Positions 11,408 through 22,800 of a DNA stretch of 64,000 bases are shown piece by piece (position 1 is the stretch's first letter; each line of letters begins with the position of its first letter). Where the stretch lies: positions 83,804,756 to 83,868,755 of the forward strand of contig CM060731.1 in assembly GCA_030704615.1 (NCBI GenBank), read 5' to 3'. The notes below the pieces were generated by a model. It was not told the DNA's origin, searched no databases, and was given only the letters and a program-made list of their open reading frames with translations. The translations under genes and the position numbers were made by a program. The stretch is from Takakia lepidozioides (taxonomy: Eukaryota > Streptophyta > Takakiopsida > Takakiales > Takakiaceae).

Positions 11408-12656
11408 TTATTTTGAAGCATCATATCTGAGACTCTTAAAACCGTTGTCCTCAATAAAATCCCAGAGTGGGCTAAACTTGGGATCGTTTGAAACATTGGG
11501 AAAAAAACTCAACCTTATCATTTTTTTCCTAAGATAGCTTGAAACATTGGGATGTTTCCTCATTCCAAGCAAATAGGTCTGAAGAACCTTGAGAAGATAG
11601 CAACCATCAATCTCAATGGTCTGGAACGGTTTGAGAACAAGACATGAGTCGGGCGGGTTCAATACACACTTCATGGCGGTGTCGTCAATTAGCAGAGTGT
11701 TACTCTTGGTGTATTGCCTACCAAATCCCTTCCAGACCTTGACCAGTGGCTTCAAAAACAAATGAGGAGGGTCCAATCCTGATTTGAATTGAGGGTGAAC
11801 CGAAGTAGGGCATGAAATACAATCCTCTTGAGACATAACGAAGGCCGGTTGAGGTAGACCACGAAGCAAAAAATCCAGGATGGGCTGCAAGTTCTTGTAC
11901 ATCATAGAGCTCCAAATCCCTAACCGGTAGTGTTTGTGCAACTCTGTCCACACTTCGCGATATTTCTCCCGTCTAAAGACAAGTCGGAATCCGACAAGAG
12001 CTGGAATTCTGTAGTCCGATTCTGAAAACCGGGGGACATTGTAGCTCTTCTGGTGCTTCAAGATTTTGCACAAGACTCCATCCACGTCAAAAATAATCAA
12101 ACGCAACCCTTGCAGGAGGAGAAACAGGTGCTCCAATCTGCCAGAGAGTCATTCATACTTAGGATGATAAAAGGGAACAGTACAATGCATTGGAAAAACC
12201 GACACCAAGAAAGTGAACAAGAACGTCCACTGGACAGCCGAGGTTCACCAAACTCAGTTAAAATATTTTATGTCCCAATGAAGCGGCACGCAACTCGAGA
12301 TTGGTAAGAAACTTCTGCCACCTATAATCAAAGTCTCTAAGAAATTTGACTGCTGGGTCGTCCTCGAAGAAATCCTTGGAAACGCCGAAAGGATGTAGGT
12401 CATTGAACGGCATGACATCCATCCCCGATAACCGGAACATGTTAAGGTGAGGCTTGAGCTCTTCCAGTAGAAATTTATCCATGTCAGGGTCCACGCGCGC
12501 CTTATATTTTAACACTGAAGCATGACTCAGCAGTGCAGATACATCACTAAACGCAAAATGACAAGTCAATGTTGTCAGCTGGTATGCCTTGGGCCAGTTC
12601 AAATACTGTTCAGGAACGAAGCCATTTTTTGCAAATTGGAATTGTGCTTGATTCAT
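11408..12656 (-). CDS. FCP1/NIF-like HAD phosphatase gene
   Basis: Two inferred exons on -. The first starts at ATG 12656 (MNQAQFQFAKNGFVPEQYLN) and runs to about 12290. The second, ~12137-11408, follows a tctggcag acceptor. The second exon carries the FCP1-like fold: LRLIIFDVDGVLCK (the D-x-D-G motif is intact), YREVWTELHKHYRLGIWSS, and NTLLIDDTAMKCVLNPPD for the later Asp pair. Unlike the neighbouring copy it keeps the nucleophile motif and an unbroken catalytic exon. The intron contains a B palindrome (12221-12246). The first exon has no recognised domain and its donor is uncertain. It is tandem with the broken copy at 8.8-10.6 kb and related to the FCP1-like segment of element B. Substrate is unknown; a CTD-type phosphoprotein is the family precedent. 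Confidence 0.65.
12221..12246. repeat. Palindrome B, copy in intron
   Basis: GAACGTCCACTG, centre GA, CAGCCGAGGTTC. Three positions differ from the consensus. It is inside the intron of the FCP1-like gene at 11.4-12.7 kb. Confidence 0.75.
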
Positions 12657-12870
12657 TCACTTCAGCAGTTCAACAATGCGCTTGGCTATTATCAATACCT
12701 ATCCTTGTGGATCCAAAGTTGTCTTTGAGGTTCATCGTCGAACGGTGATCACAACGTTAGTCTAATCTGGGATTGAAACGCCCCCGTTAATCTACTTACT
12801 TGAAGTGTTTTGGTGCATGTGTGGAGGTTAGGACACACGTCACGCGATCGTGAAAACAGGTGTAGCCGTG

Positions 12871-12878
12871 CTTAGGAC
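12871..12878 (+). repeat. Target-site duplication, left (CTTAGGAC)
   Basis: The 8-bp CTTAGGAC directly abuts the left inverted repeat and is repeated exactly at 28337-28344, next to the right inverted repeat. Confidence 0.75.
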
Positions 12879-12899
12879 GAGGTTTACTATTTCATGAGC
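12879..12899 (+). repeat. Left terminal inverted repeat of element A
   Basis: Reads GAGGTTTA then CTATTTCATGAGC. It matches the reverse complement of 28316-28336 at 16 of 21 positions; the inner 13 bp are identical. Confidence 0.7.
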
Positions 12900-13140
12900 A
12901 GAAACCATGAGCCATGAGCCATGAGCCGCATGAGCCGCATGAGCGGTGAGCCGAAGTCTAAGATACGCGGATTTCATGAGCGGACTCCTCCAAATTTGGA
13001 AATGCGGCAGATTAAACAAGTATTAAAATAATAGTTTTTTATTTGACCTTGCCGTTTTTGGACGTTCCAGATCATGTAATGCGGCGAAGATATGTCGTCA
13101 GTAACAAGTCCGCTCATGGTTTTTTAGATCCGCTCATGGA
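12893..13140. repeat. Left subterminal CATGAGC repeats
   Basis: CATGAGC occurs six times between 12893 and 12945 (CATGAGC-CATGAGC-CATGAGCCG and similar), again near 12974, and in inverted form (GCTCATGG) near 13112 and 13131. Subterminal repeats of this sort are typical transposase-binding regions; that role is inferred. Confidence 0.7.
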
Positions 13141-13456
13141 AATAAGTGACCGTGCAACGGGAAATCCAGTATACCACTGCAAAAGGACGTCGCATACTGG
13201 CCTGTATAGAGTATTCCGCGGTTTTACATGCCTTAACATTGGAATGAAGCTGACCCTTTTGCCGCGATTGAACCAATGGAGTCTGCACCAATACAGTCTG
13301 CAGTACTTCACAATTCTGTCTTCTTCGGGTATTCGGCGGGAAAGGTTTGCAACTGAACTGGGAAATAGGGTGCCGCATTAGGGTTCGCACGTGCGAAATT
13401 TCGGAGCGGTTTGGTGTTGGCGAAGGCCGCCTCTGGGGGTACCTACGACGATACTT

Positions 13457-13478
13457 GGAAATGCGGCGCCGCATTTCC
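13457..13478. repeat. Palindrome A, perfect single copy
   Basis: Arms GGAAATGCGG and CCGCATTTCC around centre CG give a perfect 22-bp palindrome. It lies between the left end and the 3' end of the transposase. Partial half-sites are also visible near 13004 and 13370. Confidence 0.9.
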
Positions 13479-13729
13479 TTGTCGGAGGTCGAATGAGGAA
13501 AGCAAGTTTTCGGAAAGCAGAAAAACATGAACCCTCCAACATACAAAAATACATGCACGTGGAAACAAGTGAACGATATAGTAATATCTTAGTTCGAGCA
13601 AAACAGGTTACTGGTAGGCAAGACATATGTCGGACCTTTGTGTGGCCAGAGTCTGAGGTACTGGCAGCAGTACAGTTCTACTATCCGAAAAGGATGGGCG
13701 TACCATTGTATATGGACCGCAAGCCAAGC

Positions 13730-16700
13730 TCACTGGTCCCCTGGATCCATATTCAGAAGAGTGTCAACCTCCTGGGGGCTCAACCCTGGTGCATGTATGA
13801 AGTGATGAGTTGTGGAATTACAACGGAGTCTCTTTAGGTACACGTAGTACAAATGCTTGCAAGGGCAGTATGATGCCCCCTTGTTCGCCATGATCTGGAA
13901 GTCGGTGCAATTGCAGGTGGGTAATTCTGAAATGGTGATGGTGTACACCTCATTGCGAACAGCTGAGCCCGCCGTGGCCATTTGATACACACGCCCGAAT
14001 CCTGGTGGGGGCACTTCTGTCGAGCTCTGGATTGTACAGTTCATCCGAAGTGCATTCCCCATCCTTGTCTCGTTCACTTTTGAGGGAGGTCGCCGCCTCT
14101 TCGGTTTCCCCCAACGGTGTGTAGGATGCTTAGAGCTGTCGTGTCCCATTGTTCTTGCTCTCACAGGGGTCGGTGGTGGAGGCTGTGGAAGCGGAAATGG
14201 TTCTCTGGGGACGTCAGTGCGCTGCACCATCCGAAATCCTGCGGCGGTAAGGGCGTCGGCCTCAACCTGACTCAGATCGCAGCCTGGTTCCACCGGCCAC
14301 ACCGGGGGAGCCTCTGGCATTGTTTGTATGCCGTACTTGGGCTTTCCATACACGCAAGTCATAATGTCGTGCCTGCAGAACCAGAACTGGGTGGTTGTCG
14401 CCTCCGCAAACTTTGCATGGACAAATCTTCCTGTAAAAGTAGGAGCAGGGACAGCCCCATCTGGATTCCTCCTTATCATCTCTAAACAACGTTGCCGTGT
14501 ATCCACACGAATTGCGGAACACCTTCCTCGAAACGACGGCTTTGTGCGAGCAATTCTCCACTGTGATGCAGACACAGTCGTCTCCACAATGGCTTGGCCA
14601 TACTGCATAACAGCGGGCGGAATGTGGGGCAAGGGAGTGGTGGGAATTTGTTGCACGAAATCCCCGGTTGAAGGCGACGGCGATCTGGAATTTCTTGGGC
14701 TTCCACTGCTGGAAGACACATTGTGCGGCAACATGACGGGACCTCGAGGTGCTGTCCGAATGTTCCTGTCGGATCTCCAGGAATCCTCTTCGCACCCGGG
14801 TTCCTCTTCAATCCTCCGCCTGACAGGGCGAGTCCGGACGTCCCCCTCTAGGTGTTCACCTCTGCGGTGCAGAGGCGTCCCTTTGATCTTCTCTCGCAAT
14901 GTTGTCGCCCATTTCACTGGATTCTTGGACCTCGAAGCTGTTCGTACCAACAATTCCTCCCTGTCCGGCCCAAAGCCCCATTGTTTGCCGCTCAGGAACT
15001 TGTAGTACGTGGCTTGCTGCATGATTGCTCTGTCGATGTCCTCCGTTGTGGCCGTCACTACGTCCACCAGATGTGCGGCAGAAGACGCTCGCCAGGAGGA
15101 GTGGACCGATTCTGCCATATTCGTGTTCGGCATGTCCGTGTCGGAATCCAAGCACCGCTCCTAGAAGGACACAAACAATGGTGAGGGACCAATCGAAATG
15201 TCCGTAACAGAAAGACAAATGAACGAAATTGACAGCAGCCTACCTCCCGCATGTACTGTCCGAACTGTCGATACCGAAAATGCCACCACCCCAACCAGCT
15301 GTGCAATGCTCCCAGATTGGTTGTCTCCACTGCACCTGACGTGTTCCACCAAGCCTCGATGATAGCAAACTTAACCTCCGCGTCATCAAATGTGGGTGCA
15401 TCCTTCCACGCCGTACAAAGGACACGGTGTTCAGCCTGGAATGAGCTAGCAACAAATTTGGTAGTGTAGTGGGATAGACTCTGCATCCAATGGAATCCAC
15501 AGGATCTCTCTTTCCCCTCCATTGGAACATTGGGGTCCTCACCGTACACACGCCGCACCGCTGCCCAGTTGGCCTGAGCGTTGTCTGCCATGAATCCCCT
15601 GAAATTGGGCTCTGGCAGTCCCGCCCTTGCCATCTGCTCGTTTATGCCCTCCCACAGATGCATCTCGGACTGTGTGTCCTCCCCTTTCATCTCGCAGATT
15701 GCAATCGTCATGAGCCTCTTGGAGTGATAGTCATAAACATGCGCACCCATAGTCACCCACTGATGGTTTGTAATTCGCTTGATGTGATCAAACATCACCC
15801 AAGCATTCGACAAGTTTCCAGTTGTCATGCGAGTGACCAAGTCGACTCCACTCCCAGGCCCACACGTCGACATTTTGAAAATGTAACAACGATCGGATTC
15901 GCTGCCTTGCCCTGGAAACCTGCTACCTTGGATGTAGTCATATCCAGTCATTCGTTTCACCTCCAGGATTGAGTACATGTCCGACCCCCTGCCGAACTCC
16001 TGCTTGCAAGATACGATGTGATTCCGCACATTCGGACTACAAACGTGCGAGACGGACTCCAAGAGGTCCGCATCTCGTCTTCGGTCAAGGGCTCTCGGTC
16101 GGAACCATCTTCAGACATGATTTTGCCAAGAGCAATCTTGTGAGCTGCCTTCAGCTGAATCTGCTTTGGTCTGGCTCCGGGGCTCAATTTCACCTCCTCT
16201 TTTATGATGTCGTGTGCTTCCTGCACAGCCTCACGCATGTTGCCTCTCGCCAAGGGGTGGCAGTGGACCCCAACGTGTATGCAAGCTCTAGTCAAGTCCG
16301 GGAGCAAATGGATAACGTAGTATTGCTTGGCTCTGCACATGGACATGCACGTTGGTGGTTCTTTGCAATGTGCACACTTGAAAGAACCCGCAGGAGCTTG
16401 GCTGGAGACAATGAATGGATGATGCGTTGTGCCAGTCCAATCCGTCTCGTTTCTCCGCCCTCCTTTGGAGAGAAAGTGGAAGCAGGTGGGATTGAGGCAC
16501 CTCAGCTTCCCCGCACAGAGGACATATCGTACACGAACACCATCAGCAATTTTCGTGCTACTGGTCTTCGTCACACACCAGGGGTGTCCGTCATGCTTTC
16601 GATCCATGTCTGTTAACATCCTGGAGGCTTTCTTTGACGAAGAAACAGGTGGAAACTCGAAGATGACATTGCCATCGACTTCGGGAGGCAGAAACGTTAC

Positions 16701-17447
16701 CTTTCTGACTGGGAATTTGGCATAGTCGAGAGCAGCCAGCTCGGAGCGAGAACCATCGAGGTGATGTTGTCGTAGGAGCTGCACAATGGACCGGGTTGGA
16801 GTTATGCTCGAGGGCACATTCGTAGCACCTACAGAGACGTCCATGCCGGATTTGAACGACCGTGTGGAGGACATGGGTACCTCAATGCAATCATCTTCCT
16901 CGTCGGAAATGTCGAATACGTCCACACGAGAAGCTATGGAGGGTCTTGACGGTCCAGGTCGGGAATGATTATCGTTGCATACCTCTCTGTTGGCAGTGGC
17001 CGCCTCTCGGTTTCCGGACTCCTTTGTGGATGGTGTGGGCAGCGACTGATTCGGAAAGGGAATGGGCATTCCCACAGCTCGGTACAGGATGGTGTCTGAC
17101 GGGGGAACGTGCCATTCGATTCCGCAACCTCCGTCGTTACCTAGCACGACAATGGTCTCGTCAACCTGTCCAGGAACATCCTTCCTTTCTTCTTCCAAAT
17201 AAACTGTGCCCGGTTTGAGCTTGAATTTGGAACAAAGGTAAGTTTCAGTCACTCTGCAAAGTCCTCCCTCGTTTGGGATCCAGGCTCTCCCAAGTTGCGG
17301 AGGACAGCAAACTATAGCGTAGGAATTCGGAGCCATCGAACACCGCACGGAGTTGGCAAGTGCGAGGTTCAGTATAGCGACAGACCAAGGCTCACAGGCA
17401 CCATCTAAGTGGATCTGCGGAGTCCATCGACGATTGGAAGTGCACAT
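13730..17447 (-). CDS. Mutator-like transposase with SWIM zinc finger
   Basis: Three blocks on -: 17447-~16070, ~16090-15244 and 15160-13730, with a clean 83-bp intron 15243-15161 (gta...tctag, phase 0). Total is about 1,200 aa. The start may be the ATG at 17336 (MAPNSYAIVCCPPQ). The N-terminal part has Cys-rich stretches (CLNPTCFHF; CAHCKEPPTC) that may bind zinc. The catalytic core resembles MULE DDE: WVTMGAHVYDYHSKRLMTIA, then FRGFMADNAQANW (second Asp), RSCGFHWMQS (the C..H signature) and NTNMAESVHSSW (Glu) in the last block. The C-terminus has a SWIM finger, CNCTDFQ...CPCKH. The first two blocks join through an apparent 1-nt frameshift around 16050-16090, which could be a true lesion, a sequencing error or an unseen micro-intron. 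It is transcribed away from the palindrome satellite and the ParB-MTase gene. Confidence 0.8.
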
Positions 17448-19815
17448 TGAAGTGGAAAGTATTGTTTCAAGCTACATGCATGAAGGTGGGAGGTTTGATT
17501 CCATAGCCAGTGAGTATGACAATGATGGCCGATTCGGCGACGAAATAACATCTCCTGACAGTTTCTCCTGAGGGTGGATCCAGCAGTATTCTCGGTGCAG
17601 ACAGGAACGTTCGCACTGACAAGTGCCAGGACTGCTGGTTAAAACGGTCAGACAACCAAGTTGTGCTCATCAAGACTGGCCGCAATTGTGTTGTTTCGGA
17701 ACAATGCAACCCATTCAGGTTCCAGATTTCCCGTCCCGAGTGATTCTTTCGATTGCTGGTGGACGAAAATACGGCGCCGCATTTCCGTATTGCATCTTGG
17801 TCATGCACCAGAGCGACGGAAATGCGGCACCGAGTTTCCGTCCGGGGGAAACCTTTATACTCTCCAGAACGGAAATGCGGTAACGCATTTCCATCCAGCA
17901 AGCACGGTATGTGAAGGTCGAACGGAAATGCGGTACCGCATTTCCGTTCTGATTGAGATTTATGAACAACGGGAACAGAAATGCGGCACCGCATTTCCGT
18001 CCGAGTCGCACTTTTCCGACATTTCAGAACGGAAAAGCGCGCCGCATTTCCATTTTGTATCTGATGCATGGAGCTGAGGGATTGAAATGCTGCAGCACAT
18101 TTCCGTCCTTAAAAGACATTCATACTCTCCAGAACGGAAATGCGGTACCGCATTTTCATTCCACAAGCACGGTATGTGAAGGTGGAACGGAAATGCGGTA
18201 CCGCATTTCCGTTCTGATTGAGATTTACGAACAACGGGAACAGAAATGCGGCACCGCATTTCCGTCCGAGTCGCACTTTTCGACATTCCAGAACGGAAAT
18301 GCGGCGCCGCATTTCCATTTTGTATCTGATGCATGGAGCCGAGTGCGATTCCGACAGCTTCATACAGCGCAATTCCGACCGCTTGAGACATTCATACTAT
18401 CCAGAACGGAAATGCGGCAACGCATTTCCGTTCTGACTGAAAATCGTGAACCATCTGAACTAAAATGCGGCACCGTATTTCCATCCGAGTCGCACCTACC
18501 AACATTCCAGAACGGAAATGCGGTACCGCATTTCCGTTCTGACTGAAAATCGTGAACCGTCGGAACTGAAATGCGGCAACGCATTTCCATCCGAGTCGCA
18601 CCTCCCAACATTCCAGAACGGAATGTATTAGATTCAAAAGGGAAATGCGGCACCGCATTTCCGTTCTGATGAAATATCCTGAAACCTCGGAACTGAAATG
18701 CGGTACCGCATTTCCGTCGGAGTCGCACCTTCCGACATTCCAAACGGAAATGCGGCGCCGCATTTCCGTTTTGTATGTGAGGCATGGAGCTGTGGAACGA
18801 AAATGCGGCACGGAATTTCCGCCAGCGTCAGACGTTAATACTCTACAGAACGGAAATGCGGTACCGCATTTCCATTCTGACTGAAAATCGTGCGCAACGG
18901 GAACAGAAATCCGGCACCGCATTTCCGTTCGAGTCGCACCTTCCGACATTCTAGAACGGAAATGCGGCGCCGCATTTCCGTTTTGTATATTGGGCCTGGA
19001 GCTGTGCTACGAAAATGTGTACCCGCATTTCCATCCATGTGAGACCTTCAAACTTTCCGGACCGGAAATGCGGCACCGCATTTCTGTCCAGGTGAGACCT
19101 CTATACTTTCCCGAACGGAAATGTGGCACGGCATTTCCATTCATCATCTAACGGATGTGAAGTGGGAACGGAAATGCGGTACCGCATTTCCGTTCACATT
19201 GAAAATCATGAACCACGGGAACTGAAATGTTGTGCCTCATTCCCGTCCCAATCGCACCTTTCGACATTCCAGAACGGAAATGCGGCGCCGCATTTCCCTT
19301 TTGAATCTCATACTTGGAGCTGTGGGACGGAAATGCGGCACCGTATTTCCGTTCAACAACTAAGGTATGTGAAGGTGGAACGGAAATGCGGTGCCGCATT
19401 TTCTTCCAACAAGTACGGATGTGTAGCTTCGTGATGGTACTTAACGGAAATGCGGCGCCGCATTCGCATTTTCGCTCCAACTCATCAGACGCTGGGACGG
19501 AAATACCTTGAAATGTGAACACGTGGAGCAACGGAATTGCTGCACATGTCGGCACTCTATCTGACTGAAGGGGCATGAGGCGGCGCGGCCTGACCGTTGG
19601 ATAATGATGTTTGTTTTTCGGACGGCAGGCGTACCCTCAACGATTCGAATTTCGTAATGACGCAAACTCCACGAGGAGACACTTTCGTCCAACCCTTTCG
19701 AACCCAAGTGGTGCATCACCGCCGTTTCATCTACTTTTGTCGTGTCTCCTCAGTCACCCCTCTCGCGCCCTTTCCATCTGCACTCTTTGCCCTTTTCCCT
19801 CTCTCTGTTCTTCTT
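17448..19815. promoter_or_regulatory. Shared divergent promoter region with palindrome satellite
   Basis: The 2.4 kb between the transposase start (-) and the ParB-MTase start (+) contains no believable gene. Most of it is the 53-bp palindrome array. Its position makes it the likely control region of both genes. A CT-rich stretch at 19745-19815 precedes the ParB-MTase ATG, like a plant pyrimidine patch. No clear TATA box was found. Confidence 0.55.
17765..19468. repeat. Palindrome A satellite, 31 units, 53-bp period
   Basis: Each unit centres on arms GGAAATGCGG and CCGCATTTCC around a variable dinucleotide (CA, TA, TG, CG, AA). I located 31 centres: 17775, 17828, 17881, 17934, 17987, 18040, 18093, 18146, 18199, 18252, 18305, 18418, 18471, 18524, 18577, 18651, 18704, 18756, 18809, 18862, 18915, 18968, 19020, 19074, 19127, 19180, 19233, 19286, 19339, 19392 and 19456. 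Of the 30 intervals, 27 are 52-54 bp; the exceptions are 113 (holding a degenerate unit), 74 and 64. The ~31-bp spacers fall into about five recurring classes. Long open frames here on both strands are by-products of the repeats. Confidence 0.93.
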
Positions 19816-22800
19816 ATGCTCGAACCTGAGAGGGGGGGAGTTCGTGCACCAGACAGGAGACCTCGTCGCAAGCTCCGGAAATTATACTTCGGACGTAGGC
19901 CAATGCCGAAGGGGAGGAAGCAGATGCGTCTACAGGAGGAGATTGCCATCTCCGAGCAGCAGGCCACTCAGGCAACCCAGCCACCAGTGAGAGCTCCATG
20001 CGATCGGGCTGCGCGCAGCTGATCGAGCACCGAACCCCCCATTTTGCTTCTGTAATTCTTAGACTGAATGCTAGGAGACTTGAATGCAGAACATGTTTGC
20101 ATGCCTAACAGGAAAGGTGGACGTGCTGGAGGGATCGCAGGAATCCGAAGAGCCGCAGGAAGAGTCCGAGGAGCTAGCTGCAGCACGTACACCCACCCGA
20201 TCCCCGAGCGCGGGTATTCCTGCCGGGCCTAGCCCTCTGCGATTCAAAGACGCGTCTTCGAAGGGCAAGTTCAAAGTCCCAGAGATCGACTCGCGTTCTT
20301 CGGTCATGGAGAATCGCCAGCAGGGGTCGGGCCCTTCTCCAGCAAAGTCGAAGAAGAAGCAGCCCGTCCCTCTACTGGCTTCTGAACCGGCTCAGGCCGA
20401 TTCACCCCCCCCAACGCGAATGAAGCAGCAGGGTAGAAGACAGATTCAATTGCAGCAGACACCTTCACCTGCAAGGATGAGGAAGCAGAAGGCAATCAGG
20501 GCGACGGGCGAACAATCTCCCGCAAAACCGCTTCCACGAGCTGAAGCTCAGTTCCTGGAGGATTTCCCGCCTGCAGATGTTGGGGCCGACTCTGCTGCAG
20601 CGAAGGCAATGGGATCGACCGTTGATCTCGATTTGGTACCGGAGGAGGGTGCTGCCGCTCAACGTTCGCAGCAAGACCTCACCACCGATGAGCAAGCAGG
20701 CCCGGAGGAGGCCTCTGCAATGGCAGAATTGCCCGCACACAGGCCCCAGAGTGCAGCTCCAGTTGAGGATGCTCCAGCTGCTCAGCCACTACCGGCACCT
20801 ACAGACATGTCTCCGGAGGATTTCAAAAGTGCAGCGGATAAAATGTTGGAGGAGACACACAGTAGCATTGGCAGAGTTCTGGGCAGCAGGGTATTCCAGC
20901 GGACTCTTCGAATCCCACTCTGTCGCATGGTCTCCCTTCCCATCGTCAGGCAGGCCCTTCCCGGAGATGTGGATAAGCTCAAGTTCGCATTTCGAGAAGG
21001 GTACCGTCTGGGATCGGCAGCGTTTTACGTTTCCATTGAGAATGAGGACGGCGAAACTCGTGGACCCACTGCCGATGAATTGTCAACGTGGGATACCCAC
21101 TGGCACACTCGCAACCACGAATTCGAGGCGACGCTGAAGGGTGATCCCGACTTCGGCCATATGTCGGGTAAAATGTTCTTTGTGTGGGACGGGAATCACC
21201 GACTTCTCGCCTGGTGGGAGTACATCAAGCAGAACCATGCCAAGCACATTGGCTGGCATTACATGGTGGAGTGTGTCATCCTCAAGGTGAAGGCGGCAGA
21301 CTCCTCCCTGCTCAAGAATGCCATGGCGGACCTCAACTCGTAAGATACTCATACCCTCCCTAGCACGTTCGAAATGCGGTGCCGCATTTCGGTTTCCATT
21401 CTGGTTTGTTTCCGTGCTTCCGTGTACTGAACTGGAGAGTGTGCCTTGCAGGGTCACTGAAAATGCGTACGTGCATACCCACATGGCACACATGCTGTAC
21501 AGGGTGAGGAAAACTGGTCTCACTGATCCGCAGATGTTTGCGGAAATGCTGGAGCCCGAGCTCATTCAGAAAGCCGTTGCAAAAACAGACCGGACATGGT
21601 ATCGTCTCACTATGGATGGAATGGTGGAGGTGATATACGAAGTAAGTCGTCCTCCAATTTCCCTCTGCTCATCCTTCCCCAATTTTCAGTAATGTTTCCA
21701 CATGAATCGAATGTAACGCTTCTGCATGTTTTTGTTGGCAGTCAAACATCAAGCTGGATTTGGCCCATGCCAAACGCTTCTTCATGGAAAGTGAGGGGCA
21801 GGTCAAAACGTTGCAGTCATTGACTGAGCACTTGAAGGAAGCCGGTGTCAAGTCCAGAACCAAATACAAGTCAAAGCTTGTGAAGCTGGTGGCAATTGCA
21901 GATCCGGCACTTGGAAAGGACTTCATCCCCGAGATTGCAAAACACTATTCTCGGGCCATGCAGCCGACCATGCAATTGGAGAAACTGCATCACCTCTCAA
22001 CGGCATGTGTGGAGGCGAAAGAGAAGGTGAGGTTTCAATGCACTGAAGTTCCTTCCTAGCAATAGCCACTCTCTTCCAGCTCCTGACATTGGATCGGAAA
22101 TGGCAGACACGGTGGCTGTCGATCTGGAATGCATCCGAGAGCATAAGGACAATGTGGTCTTTTCCACTGGAAGTTTCCGACCCTGCAGTGGATGTGTGGC
22201 TCAACCGTATGACTTGGTGGTTCCAGGTAATTCAAGGTACTTCCCCAGATTTGCTTTTCTGACATGAATTCCCTGAACTGCTACGTGACAATGCATTTGG
22301 GAATCGCAGGTAATGTCGAATGCGAAGGAGCAAGTCGTAATGCACACAAATTCGTTCGGCTTGTACGTCAAATGGGATGGAACACAGACATTGGAAGACT
22401 ACGTGACACGTTTCAGATGTGCGTACAAGGACAACCTTTTCGCCAGAGAGCTACAGACAGCAAGAAGGAGCGTGGAGTTTACACATCAGGAGGGAGCGGG
22501 GAAAGCTGCAATGCGAATTGTTTACAGGTGAAGCACAGCTGCCCTTGTATGCGAAGCCTGGTTACGAGGTTTGTCTCGGAAATGCGGCACCGCATTCGCA
22601 TTTTATGTTTTCGGTGGCACTCTGCCAGTAGGTTGGTCTCAACTTTTGCTCACGCATGCTGACTGCCTTGCAGGTATATGAAATACGTGCTCCTTCAGAC
22701 AGGGGCCCTGGCTCAAGAGCCCCCGTTCTTCATGGCTTGGACCGTGGCGGGCCCAAGCTGTGTCTACACACCCGAGATGCAGAAACAATGGCATCCCGCG

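Noticed and set aside
15957-16616. Frames on + opposite the transposase exons (e.g. 15490-15972, 15969-16616)
   Set aside because: Antisense shadows of a strongly supported - strand coding region.
17953-18949. Long open frames on both strands inside the satellite (up to 197 codons)
   Set aside because: They are by-products of the palindrome repeat (peptides repeat NGNA.PHF and RISV); no start context, introns or homology.
17765-19468. CRISPR array (regular palindromic repeats with ~31-bp spacers)
   Set aside because: The spacers are themselves repeated in a few classes, repeats vary at the centre, the locus is eukaryotic, and no cas-like gene is near.
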